A DNA stretch of 64,000 nt, taken from positions 434,001-498,000 of the forward strand of contig NZ_CP042582.1 in the NCBI RefSeq assembly GCF_008728835.1, given 5' to 3'. Each line of letters begins with the position of its first letter. Within the stretch, counting starts at the first letter, position 1. The notes beneath the pieces were generated by a model. It had not been told where the DNA came from and did no database searches. It saw nothing but the letters and a program-made list of their open reading frames with translations. The translations under genes were made by a program, and so were the position numbers. This stretch comes from Hypericibacter adhaerens. GTDB taxonomy: Bacteria > Pseudomonadota > Alphaproteobacteria > Dongiales > Dongiaceae. Of the stretch, positions 20,033 to 29,564 are shown one piece after another.

Positions 20033-20638
20033 TCAAAACCGGATGGCGCCGACGTCATCTTGGCTCATGCGGTCGAGCATGCCGATACGATCGTTTTCCA
20101 TCGTGTAGGTCGTCGAGCGACAGATGATCGCCAGCGTGACCGTGCCGTCGTCCAACGCCATCAGGCAGACGGCGTTCCTGCCGCTCTCGTCGGCGTGCAG
20201 GACGAAACCCAGCGCATGCAGGGCCGGGTTTCCACCCAGGTCCTTGTCGAAAGGCAATGCGCTCACGGTTCCCCCATCGAACTGCGCTTTCGCCAGGTCC
20301 AACGGCCTGCCCACGTCGACTTCTCGGTCGAAGCGGAGGATGAAGACGACGAGCCAAGGGGCTTTCCCGCTGCTGTCTTCGCCGCCTTCGGGGTCGACGG
20401 CGCCGAGTGTCGGCTTGATCTTGCCGTCAGCGCTCAGCACCAATGCATTTTCGTTGAACTTCGCAATGCGCCGGGACCTGGGACATTCCGGCGGCGGCTT
20501 CATGGTCGTCAGATCGACCTTTAACCGCGTCCCGGGCCGGATGAAATCGGCGAGGCACGGTTTGATGTCCTCGGCACGGGCGATCGAAGGCGCCGCAATC
20601 ACGATCGCGAGCACCAGCAGCATGAAGCCCAAGCGCAT
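20033..20638 (-). CDS. Small exported protein, unknown function
   Basis: 201 aa. A clear Sec signal peptide (MRLGFMLLVLAIVIAAPSIARA) with likely cleavage after ARA is followed by a soluble domain with four Cys residues in the mature part. No enzyme motif is visible and no family is recognised. It lies upstream of, and on the same strand as, the other small exported protein, and 101 bp downstream of kdpE. The spacing leaves room for its own promoter. Confidence 0.6.
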   Translation of the reverse strand: MRLGFMLLVLAIVIAAPSIARAEDIKPCLADFIRPGTRLKVDLTTMKPPPECPRSRRIAKFNENALVLSADGKIKPTLGAVDPEGGEDSSGKAPWLVVFILRFDREVDVGRPLDLAKAQFDGGTVSALPFDKDLGGNPALHALGFVLHADESGRNAVCLMALDDGTVTLAIICRSTTYTMENDRIGMLDRMSQDDVGAIRF

Positions 20639-20739
20639 GAAACCGTCCCCCTCGGTCCTGGCTGGCGATGGATTTTCTGCAACCTGGCCGAGAGCCTACC
20701 GCTCGCCCCGGCCGATGACAATCACCCGGCAGAAGGACC

Positions 20740-21432
20740 CTATTGTACCTGCAGCCTGTATCCCACGCCCGGTTCGGTCAGGATATGGACCGGCTGTTCC
20801 GGATCGGCCTCGATCTTCTGCCGAAGCTGGCGCACATAGACGCGCAGATACTGCACGTCGCCGCCGTTCTCGTCCTTCCAGACCTCGCGCAGCAGGTGCC
20901 GGTGGGTCAGGACCTTGCCGGCATGGAGCACGAACTGCTGCAGCAGGTCGTATTCCTTCGGCGAGAGCTTCACCTCCTCGCCGCGCACCGTCACGATCCG
21001 GCGCACCAGATCGACCGTGAGATCGCCGCTGCGGAAGAGCGGCCGGCCGCCCTGCTGCTGCAGCCGGTGGCGCAGCGCCGTCCTGAGCCGCGCCACCAGC
21101 TCCTCCATGCCGAAGGGCTTGGTCACATAATCGTCGGCGCCGAGATCGAGCGCCTCGACCTTGCCCTTCTCGTCGTCGCGGCTGGAGAGCACGACGATGG
21201 GCACCGGCGATTCCGCGCGGATCTTGCGGATCAGCTCCAGCCCGTCGATGTCGGGCAGGCCCAGATCGACGATCAGCACGTCCGGCCGCTCATGCCGGAG
21301 CAGGCTCAGGCCCTCGGCGCCGTCGGCGGCCTCGACGACGCGATAATCCTGCACCGCGAGCGTGGTGCGCAGCAGGCGGCGGATCGGCGGCTCGTCGTCG
21401 ATCACCAGCACGGTGGCGCGATCGCTGGTCAT
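20740..21432 (-). CDS. kdpE: KdpE response regulator
   Basis: 230 aa OmpR-family regulator. Receiver residues are visible: the acidic pair in VLVIDDEPP, the phospho-acceptor Asp in VLIVDLGLPDIDG, and the Lys in YVTKPFG. The winged-helix output domain (LTVDLVRRIVTVRGEEVKLS ... EYDLLQQFVLHAGKVLTHRHLL) ends with VHILTEPGVGYRL. It receives phosphate from KdpD and activates the kdp operon under K+ limitation or osmotic stress. Its start overlaps the kdpD stop by 4 bp. Confidence 0.95.
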   Translation of the reverse strand: MTSDRATVLVIDDEPPIRRLLRTTLAVQDYRVVEAADGAEGLSLLRHERPDVLIVDLGLPDIDGLELIRKIRAESPVPIVVLSSRDDEKGKVEALDLGADDYVTKPFGMEELVARLRTALRHRLQQQGGRPLFRSGDLTVDLVRRIVTVRGEEVKLSPKEYDLLQQFVLHAGKVLTHRHLLREVWKDENGGDVQYLRVYVRQLRQKIEADPEQPVHILTEPGVGYRLQVQ

Positions 21433-24140
21433 GCGAGGCTCGCCGCTCCCTCGGGTTCGGGCGCGACCGACAGGGGCAGCGCGATCCGGAAGAGGGCGCC
21501 GGTGCGGTCGGTACGGTTCTCGGCGACGATCGTGCCGCCCATCGCCTCGACGAAACCGCGGCAGATGGCGAGGCCCAGGCCGGTGCCGGCGCGCTGGCGG
21601 TCCGCGGCCTTGACCCGGAAGAACTTGTCGAAGATGCGCTCGAGCGCGTCTTCGGGAATGCCCGTTCCCTCGTCCATGACCTCGATGATGACCTGCTTGT
21701 CTTCCTGCCGGGCGCGGATGGCGATCCGCGACTGAGGCGGGCTGTATTTTGCCGCATTGTCGAGCAGGTTGACGAGCACCTGCTCCATCAGCACGAAATC
21801 GAGCCGCAGCAGCGGCAGGTCGGGCGCGAGGCTGACATCGACCTTGCGGTGGCCGATCATCGGCTGGGCGCGGCGCAGCGCGGTTCCCACCAGGTCGCCG
21901 AGATCGACCGGCTCGCGCTTGAGCTCGAGCGCGCCGGTGTCGAGCCGGGTCATGTCGAGCAGATTGGCGACGAAGCGGTTGAGCCGCTCGCCTTCCTCCT
22001 GGGCCGCCGCCAGCATCTCCTCCCGCGTCGCGTCGTCATAGAGCGCGCCGTAGGTCCTGAGGCTCGAGATGGTGCCCATGATGGTGGCCAGCGGCGTGCG
22101 CAGGTCGTGCGAGATCGAGGTCAGGAGCGCCGCGCGCAGCCGCTCCGTTTCCGAGAGCATGCGCGCCTCGTCGGCGCTCTCGGCGAGCCGGACCCGCTCC
22201 ATCGCCACCGCGATCTGGTCGATCAGCGCGTCGAGCAGGCGGCGCTGCTCGGAGGTCAGCAGCACGCCCTCGTCCGCGCGGGTGATGCCGACCACGCCGA
22301 GCTTGCCGCTGGCCGTCGTCATCGGCAGGAACAGCCGCCGGGCGCCCGGCAGCGTGTCCGAGCCGCGGCCGGCCGCGCGGTTATGGTCCCAGCACCATTG
22401 AGCGGCCGCCAGGTCGGCCTCGTCGAGGCGGTCCTCGGGCGGGAAGCCGGCGCGCACGGCGAGCCCGTCGGGCTTGGGCGTCAAGAGCACCACCTCGACC
22501 TTCAGCATCGCGGCGATCTGATGGGCCGAGGCCCAGAGCAGATCGTCCAGGGTGGCGATGCCGGCCAGCTTGCGGCTGAAGCCATAGAGCTCGCCGATCG
22601 CGGCCGCGCGGTGGCGCGCCGCCTCCGCCTGGATCCGGGCACGGCCGGCGAGCCCGCCGGTCAGGAGCGCCGTCAGGGTGAAGAAGACCAGCGCCACGAC
22701 GTTCTCGGGGTCGGTGACGGTGAGGGTGTAGAGCGGGGGCGTGAAGAAGAAATTGTAGGCGACGGAACTCAGGAGCGCCGTCGCCAGCGCCGGCATCAGC
22801 CCGTCGCGGATCGCGCTGATCAGGACCGCCGCCAGGTAGATCAGCGACAGGCTCTGGATCGTAACCAGCTCCTGGACGGCTTCGCCCAGGCCCGTGGCGA
22901 CGGCCACCAGCAGCAGGCTGCGGACATAGCGCCAGGGATTGACCGGCTCATGCGTCGATGCGTCGGCTTCGGCCTCGCGAGCCTGCTCGCGGGTCTCGCC
23001 CGGCACGACATGGACGACGATGCTACCGGCCTTTGCCGCCAGCTCGTGCACCACCGAGCCGTGCAGCAGCTCGAACCAGCGCGAGCGGCTCGACTTGGCG
23101 AGCACGATCTGGGTGATGTTGTTGTCGCCCGCGTAGGCGAGGAGCGCGTCGGCGATGCGTTCGCCGGGCAGGTGGCGCGTATCGGCGCCGAGCCGCTCCG
23201 CCAGCCGCAGCGTCTTGGCGATGCGGTCGCGATCCGCCTCGCTGAGCCGCGCATGTCGCGGTCCTTCGATATAGACCGCCTGCCAGGGCGCGCGCAGCCG
23301 GTCGGCCAGCCGCTTGGCGTAGCGCACGGCGCCCTCGGCGTTGGGCCGCTCGTTGACGCAGACCAGCACGCGGTCGCCGGCGGCCCAGGGTCCCTGGATC
23401 GCGTGCGCGCGCATATAGTCGACCATCTGCTCGTCGACGCGCTCGGCCGTGCGCCGCAAGGCGAGCTCGCGCAAGGCCGTCAAGTTGCCGGGCTGGAAGT
23501 AGTGACGGACGGCGCGCTCGGCCGCCTCGCGTACATAGACCTTGCCCTCCTTGAGCCGCTTGAGCAGCTCCTCGGGGGTGATGTCGATGATCTCGATCTC
23601 GTCGGCGCGGTCGATGACGCTGTCGGGCACGGTCTCGCGCACCCGGATGCGGGTGATGCGTGCGACCACGTCGTTCAGGCTCTCGATATGCTGGATGTTG
23701 AGCGTCGCATAGACGTCGATCCCGGCCGCGAGCAGGTCTTCGACATCCTGATAGCGCTTGAGATGGCGGCTGCCGGGCGCGTTGCTGTGGGCGAGCTCGT
23801 CCACCAGGGCCAGTTTCGGGCGCCGCTTAAGCAGGCCGTCGAGGTCCATTTCCTGCAGCGTCTTGCCCTTGTAGGAAACGGGACGCCGCGGCAGGACCTC
23901 GAGCCCTTCGATCATCGCCTCGGTCTCGCGCCGCCCGTGGGTCTCGACCACGCCGACCACGACATCGACGCCCTCGGCCCGCTTGCGCCGCGCCGATTGC
24001 AGCATCTCGTAGGTCTTGCCGACGCCGGGTGCGGCGCCGAGGAAGATCTTGAGACGGCCGCGCCCCTCGGCATTGACGGCGGCCAGGAGAGCATCGGGCG
24101 AGGGCCGGCGATCGGCCTCGGGAGGATCGGAAGCGGCCAT
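21429..24140 (-). CDS. kdpD: KdpD osmosensitive K+ channel histidine kinase
   Basis: 903 aa, the normal KdpD size. The N-terminal KdpD domain has a Walker A-like motif (GAAPGVGKTYEML, about 34-46). A universal-stress-like domain follows (about 250-370), then four membrane segments (about 400-500) and a GAF region. The H-box is LLTSISHDLRTPLATIMG and the ATPase domain is NLLDNAAKYSPP ... GLGLAICRGFVEAMGG. KdpD senses K+ and phosphorylates KdpE. A strong terminator-like hairpin separates it from kdpC, so kdpDE may be expressed at a lower level or from its own promoter. Confidence 0.95.
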   Translation of the reverse strand: MAASDPPEADRRPSPDALLAAVNAEGRGRLKIFLGAAPGVGKTYEMLQSARRKRAEGVDVVVGVVETHGRRETEAMIEGLEVLPRRPVSYKGKTLQEMDLDGLLKRRPKLALVDELAHSNAPGSRHLKRYQDVEDLLAAGIDVYATLNIQHIESLNDVVARITRIRVRETVPDSVIDRADEIEIIDITPEELLKRLKEGKVYVREAAERAVRHYFQPGNLTALRELALRRTAERVDEQMVDYMRAHAIQGPWAAGDRVLVCVNERPNAEGAVRYAKRLADRLRAPWQAVYIEGPRHARLSEADRDRIAKTLRLAERLGADTRHLPGERIADALLAYAGDNNITQIVLAKSSRSRWFELLHGSVVHELAAKAGSIVVHVVPGETREQAREAEADASTHEPVNPWRYVRSLLLVAVATGLGEAVQELVTIQSLSLIYLAAVLISAIRDGLMPALATALLSSVAYNFFFTPPLYTLTVTDPENVVALVFFTLTALLTGGLAGRARIQAEAARHRAAAIGELYGFSRKLAGIATLDDLLWASAHQIAAMLKVEVVLLTPKPDGLAVRAGFPPEDRLDEADLAAAQWCWDHNRAAGRGSDTLPGARRLFLPMTTASGKLGVVGITRADEGVLLTSEQRRLLDALIDQIAVAMERVRLAESADEARMLSETERLRAALLTSISHDLRTPLATIMGTISSLRTYGALYDDATREEMLAAAQEEGERLNRFVANLLDMTRLDTGALELKREPVDLGDLVGTALRRAQPMIGHRKVDVSLAPDLPLLRLDFVLMEQVLVNLLDNAAKYSPPQSRIAIRARQEDKQVIIEVMDEGTGIPEDALERIFDKFFRVKAADRQRAGTGLGLAICRGFVEAMGGTIVAENRTDRTGALFRIALPLSVAPEPEGAASLA

Positions 24141-24213
24141 GCGCGTCAGTCTAGCCGAAGCCGTCGTTCCGGCGCAGGCCTTACGGCGGCGGGCCCGGCC
24201 GGTCGTCCGGCGG

Positions 24214-24275
24214 AAAAAGAAGAGGCCGAAGGCCGGGCGGCGGTGGGATGACCGCCGCTTCCGGAGCCTTCGGCC
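24214..24275 (-). terminator. Rho-independent-type terminator between kdpC and kdpD
   Basis: Read on the minus strand, GGCCGAAGGC (24275-24266) pairs with GCCTTCGGCC (24233-24224). Inside it GCGGCGGT pairs with ACCGCCGC (24258-24251 with 24244-24237). The long two-part stem is followed at once by TCTTCTTTTTCC. This is the best intrinsic terminator in the window and lies in the 201-bp kdpC-kdpD gap. Confidence 0.75.
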
Positions 24276-24341
24276 TTCAAACAGCGCCGCGGCATCGGGG
24301 AAGGGATGCCATGGCGCCGTATCATCGGTGCCCCCGGATCG

Positions 24342-24941
24342 TCAGCCGCCCAGCCCGTCGAGCGCCATGTTGAGCTTCAGGACGTTCACATGGGGCTCCC
24401 CGACGAGGCCGAGGAAGCGACCCTCGATATTGTCCTGGACCAGCTGGCGCACGCGGTCTTCGCTCAGGCCCCGTGCCTTGGCGACGCGCGGCACCTGGAA
24501 CAGGGCGGCCGCCGGGGTGATGTCGGGATCGAAGCCGCTGGCCGAGGTCGTGACCAGATCGACCGGCACCGGCGTCGAGGGATTCTCGGCCTTCAGCGTC
24601 GCGCTGTCGGCGGTGACCCGATCGATCAGGGCCTTGGCGGTCGGCCCGAGCTGCGAACCCAGCGAGTTGGCGGCGTTGTAGGGCTCGGCAACGCTGTTGC
24701 CCTGGGCGTCGGTCCCGGTGGTGACCGAGGGCCGGCCGTGGAAATACTTCTCCGAGGCGAAGTTCTGCCCGATCAGCTCGGAACCGATGACGGTGCCGTT
24801 CTTGCCGAGGATCAGGCTGCCATTCGCCTGGTAGGGGAAGAGGAGCTGTGCCAGGCCCGTCATCCCGAGCGGATAGGCGACGCCCAGGATCAGGGTCAGC
24901 AGCAGCAGCAACAGGATGGCGGGACGGAGTTCTTTTGCCAT
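24342..24941 (-). CDS. kdpC: KdpC subunit of K+-transporting ATPase
   Basis: 199 aa. One N-terminal membrane helix (AILLLLLLTLILGVAYPLG) and a soluble domain with family motifs LIGQNFASEKYFHGRPS, PVDLVTTSASGFDPDI, and RVAKARGLSEDRVRQLV ending in LGEPHVNVLKLN-like sequence. KdpC helps the KdpB ATPase bind nucleotide. It lies 32 bp downstream of kdpB. Confidence 0.95.
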   Translation of the reverse strand: MAKELRPAILLLLLLTLILGVAYPLGMTGLAQLLFPYQANGSLILGKNGTVIGSELIGQNFASEKYFHGRPSVTTGTDAQGNSVAEPYNAANSLGSQLGPTAKALIDRVTADSATLKAENPSTPVPVDLVTTSASGFDPDITPAAALFQVPRVAKARGLSEDRVRQLVQDNIEGRFLGLVGEPHVNVLKLNMALDGLGG

Positions 24942-24973
24942 GGTGGAGGATCCTTCTCAGGTCCGGTTTCTTC

Positions 24974-27067
<2,094 letters not shown>

Positions 27068-27077
27068 GATATCGACC

Positions 27078-28805
27078 TCAATAGAGCGAGCCGGCCTGCA
27101 TCTGCAGGTGCTCGACGATCGGACCCAGCGCGTCGGCCGGGAAGAAGGTGAGACCGCCGGTGATCAGGATCACGCCGATCAGGAGCGCGACGAAGAGCCC
27201 GTTGTCGGTCGGGAAGGTACCGACGGAGGCCGGCACCAGCTTCTTGGAGGCCAGCGACCCGGCGATGGCGAGCACCGGCACGATCATGGCGAAGCGGCCG
27301 ATCATCATCGCGGCGGCACCGGTCAGGTTGTAGAACAGGGTGTTGCCGGTGAGGCCGCCGAAGGCGCTGCCGTTGTTCGCCGTCTGCGAGCTGAAGGCAT
27401 AGAGGATCTCGCTGAAGCCGTGCGGGCCCTGGTTCAAGGGACCGGCGAGACCCGCCGGCAGCACGCTGGCCAGCGCGGTGAAGCCCAGGATCGAGAGCGG
27501 CAGGATCAGGATCGCCAGCATGGCCATCTTGACCTCGCGCGATTCGATCTTCTTGCCGACATATTCGGGCGTGCGCCCGACCATGAGGCCGGCGATGAAG
27601 ACGGCGAGGATGGCGAAGAGCAGCATGCCGTAGAGGCCGGCGCCCACGCCGCCGAAGATGATCTCGCCCAGCTGCATGTTGACGATCGGGATCAAGCCGC
27701 CCAGCGGCATCATGCTGTCATGCCAGCTGTTGATGGCGCCGCAGGAGGCGTCGGTCGTGATGGTGGCGAAGAGGGCGGAGTTGGCGATGCCGAAGCGGAC
27801 CTCCTTGCCCTCCATGTTGCCGCCGGCCTGGAGCGCCGAGGCGGTCTGGTCGACGCCAAGCGAGGCGAAGGCGGGATTGCCGCCGGCCTCGGCCCCGTAG
27901 GCGACGAGGGCGCCTGCCAGGAACAGGAGGCCCATGGCGCCGAACAGCGCCCAGCCCTGCCTCATGTTGCCGACCATGCGCCCGAAGGTCATAGTCAGGC
28001 CCGCGCCGAGCACGAAGATCATCACGATCTGGATCAGGTTCGTGATGGCGTTCGGGTTCTCGTAGGGATGCGCCGAGTTGGCGTTGAAGAAGCCGCCGCC
28101 GTTGGTGCCCAGCATCTTGATCACGAGCTGCGAGGCGACGGGCCCCTGCGCGATCGCCTGATGCGCACCCTCGAGCGTGGTGGCGTCGGTATAGCTGCTC
28201 AGGTTCTGCGGCATGCCCTGCCACACCATGACCAGCGTCAGGACGATGCAGGCCGGGAGCAGCACATAGAGGGAGCAGCGCGTCAGGTCGACCCAGAAAT
28301 TGCCGATGGTCTGGGTGGAGCGCCGCGCGAAGCCGCGGATCAGCGCCACCGCGATGGCGATGCCGGTGGCGGCCGAGACGAAGTTATGGACCGTCAGCCC
28401 CGCCATCTGGACGAAATAGCCCAGCGTGGTCTCGCCGCCATAGTTCTGCCAGTTGGTGTTGGTGGTGAAGCTGATGGCGGTGTTGAGGGCGAGATCGGGC
28501 GCCATGGCGCCCATGCCCTGCGGGTTGAAGGGCAACAGCCCTTGCAGCCGCAGCAGGCCGTAGAGCGAGAGGAAGCAGACCAGGTTGAAGAGCAGCATGG
28601 CGACCGTGTAGGTCAGCCAGTGCTGTTCCTTGTTCGGGTCCACGCCCGAGAGCCGGTAGAGAATGGTTTCGACCGGCCGCAGCAGGGGCGAGAGGAAGGT
28701 GCGTTCGCCCGAGAAGACGCGCGCCATATAGAGGCCCACCGGCACGGCCAGGGCCAGGATGATCGCGCAATAGAGCGCGATCTGGAGGATTCCGTTCGCG
28801 GTCAT
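27078..28805 (-). CDS. kdpA: KdpA K+-translocating subunit
   Basis: 575 aa with about ten membrane segments and four selectivity-loop repeats, including [14 protein letters not shown] and [21 protein letters not shown]. KdpA binds and channels K+ and belongs to the SKT superfamily. It begins 9 bp after the kdpF stop. Confidence 0.97.
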   Translation of the reverse strand: MTANGILQIALYCAIILALAVPVGLYMARVFSGERTFLSPLLRPVETILYRLSGVDPNKEQHWLTYTVAMLLFNLVCFLSLYGLLRLQGLLPFNPQGMGAMAPDLALNTAISFTTNTNWQNYGGETTLGYFVQMAGLTVHNFVSAATGIAIAVALIRGFARRSTQTIGNFWVDLTRCSLYVLLPACIVLTLVMVWQGMPQNLSSYTDATTLEGAHQAIAQGPVASQLVIKMLGTNGGGFFNANSAHPYENPNAITNLIQIVMIFVLGAGLTMTFGRMVGNMRQGWALFGAMGLLFLAGALVAYGAEAGGNPAFASLGVDQTASALQAGGNMEGKEVRFGIANSALFATITTDASCGAINSWHDSMMPLGGLIPIVNMQLGEIIFGGVGAGLYGMLLFAILAVFIAGLMVGRTPEYVGKKIESREVKMAMLAILILPLSILGFTALASVLPAGLAGPLNQGPHGFSEILYAFSSQTANNGSAFGGLTGNTLFYNLTGAAAMMIGRFAMIVPVLAIAGSLASKKLVPASVGTFPTDNGLFVALLIGVILITGGLTFFPADALGPIVEHLQMQAGSLY

Positions 28806-28814
28806 GGCAGAGCC

Positions 28815-28901
28815 TCAGAATTTTTCGGGGCGCAGCAGCGCGTAGACGAGATAGACGAGGATGGCGAGCGAGACGCCGCCGCCCAGCAGATAGTCGAACA
28901 T
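28815..28901 (-). CDS. kdpF: KdpF small membrane subunit
   Basis: 28 aa: MFDYLLGGGVSLAILVYLVY... ending in LLRPEKF. One hydrophobic helix ending in the typical ALLRPEKF tail identifies it as KdpF, which stabilises the KdpABC complex. AGGGAGCG lies just before ATG 28901. It is too short for ordinary gene finding. Confidence 0.9.
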   Translation of the reverse strand: MFDYLLGGGVSLAILVYLVYALLRPEKF

Positions 28902-28923
28902 CGGGTTCGCTCCCTAGGTCCGT

Positions 28924-29007
28924 TTACAGACGCGTGCAAATCGCGGCATAGCCGATCATCAGGCCGAAACCGGCCAAGCCCAGCACCAGCATCAAAATGT
29001 CCAACAT
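28924..29007 (-). CDS. 27-residue membrane peptide upstream of kdpF
   Basis: The peptide MLDILMLVLGLAGFGLMIGY... ends AAICTRL and is a single hydrophobic helix with a short basic tail. AAGGAGAACGAGC directly precedes ATG 29007, a strong ribosome-binding site, and kdpF follows 22 bp later. It resembles KdpF in size but not in sequence. It may be a second small accessory subunit of the Kdp complex or a leader peptide (inference). Confidence 0.65.
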   Translation of the reverse strand: MLDILMLVLGLAGFGLMIGYAAICTRL

Positions 29008-29564
29008 GCTCGTTCTCCTTGGCCTGCATGAGGCCGTCGCGTCGCGCCCGGTCGGCGCGTGGCCGATCGGGGGGACGCATGGCTTCGGTGAGAGAGAAGC
29101 GCTTCCGCGGGTATGAATTCGAGCGGGTTGCGCCGGCGCATCGATAGGAGCGGGATGTGGGACCGGCCCCCGCCCCATAAGAAATCCATAAAGGCCGCGA
29201 CGGGACCCGGCCCCGCCGATCCCGGAACGCGGCCGATCGAGGCATGAGCGGCGCCTCCGGGGCGGCCCCATCGCCCGCCGATATTGGCGATGCGACCAAT
29301 GTCCAGCGCCGGTGAATCCTCATGATTTCTGATGATTTTCCCGGCGTATCCCGTCACTCTGGCGGGGACCGTCGGATCTCAAGCCGCTGCCGGCTCTTGC
29401 GAATGCCGTCACGCCATGGCGAACGAGGCTGACCCAGGCGAGATGTTCGGGAAGGAACATCGATCTCGCGACGTCGCATCCCGGCCGGGAGGGCCGGTCG
29501 GGGTCGGCCCGGTTGTGCTCTTTGCGGTTGCAGATCGCCCGACCGATGGGCCTGAGGGCGCGCG
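29008..29564. other. Divergent intergenic region kdp / PAS hybrid kinase
   Basis: 557 bp. The part nearest the kdp genes would hold their promoter, including the TTTATGG direct repeat. The right half contains a small A/T-richer block (CTCATGATTTCTGATGATTTTCC, about 29317-29341) that may be the kinase promoter. ORFs read through here look like compositional noise. No RNA gene is recognised. Confidence 0.4.
29175..29193 (-). promoter_or_regulatory. Candidate KdpE-binding direct repeat
   Basis: On the minus strand CTTTATGG and TCTTATGG occur 11 bp apart (29193-29186 and 29182-29175), about 170 bp upstream of the first kdp ORF. OmpR-family regulators bind tandem half-sites one helical turn apart, and the E. 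coli kdp site also uses T-rich TTTAT-type repeats. Assignment to KdpE is inference. Confidence 0.4.

Noticed and set aside
21849-24251. 800-codon plus-strand ORF opposite kdpD
   Set aside because: Shadow of kdpD; no motif or ribosome-binding site.
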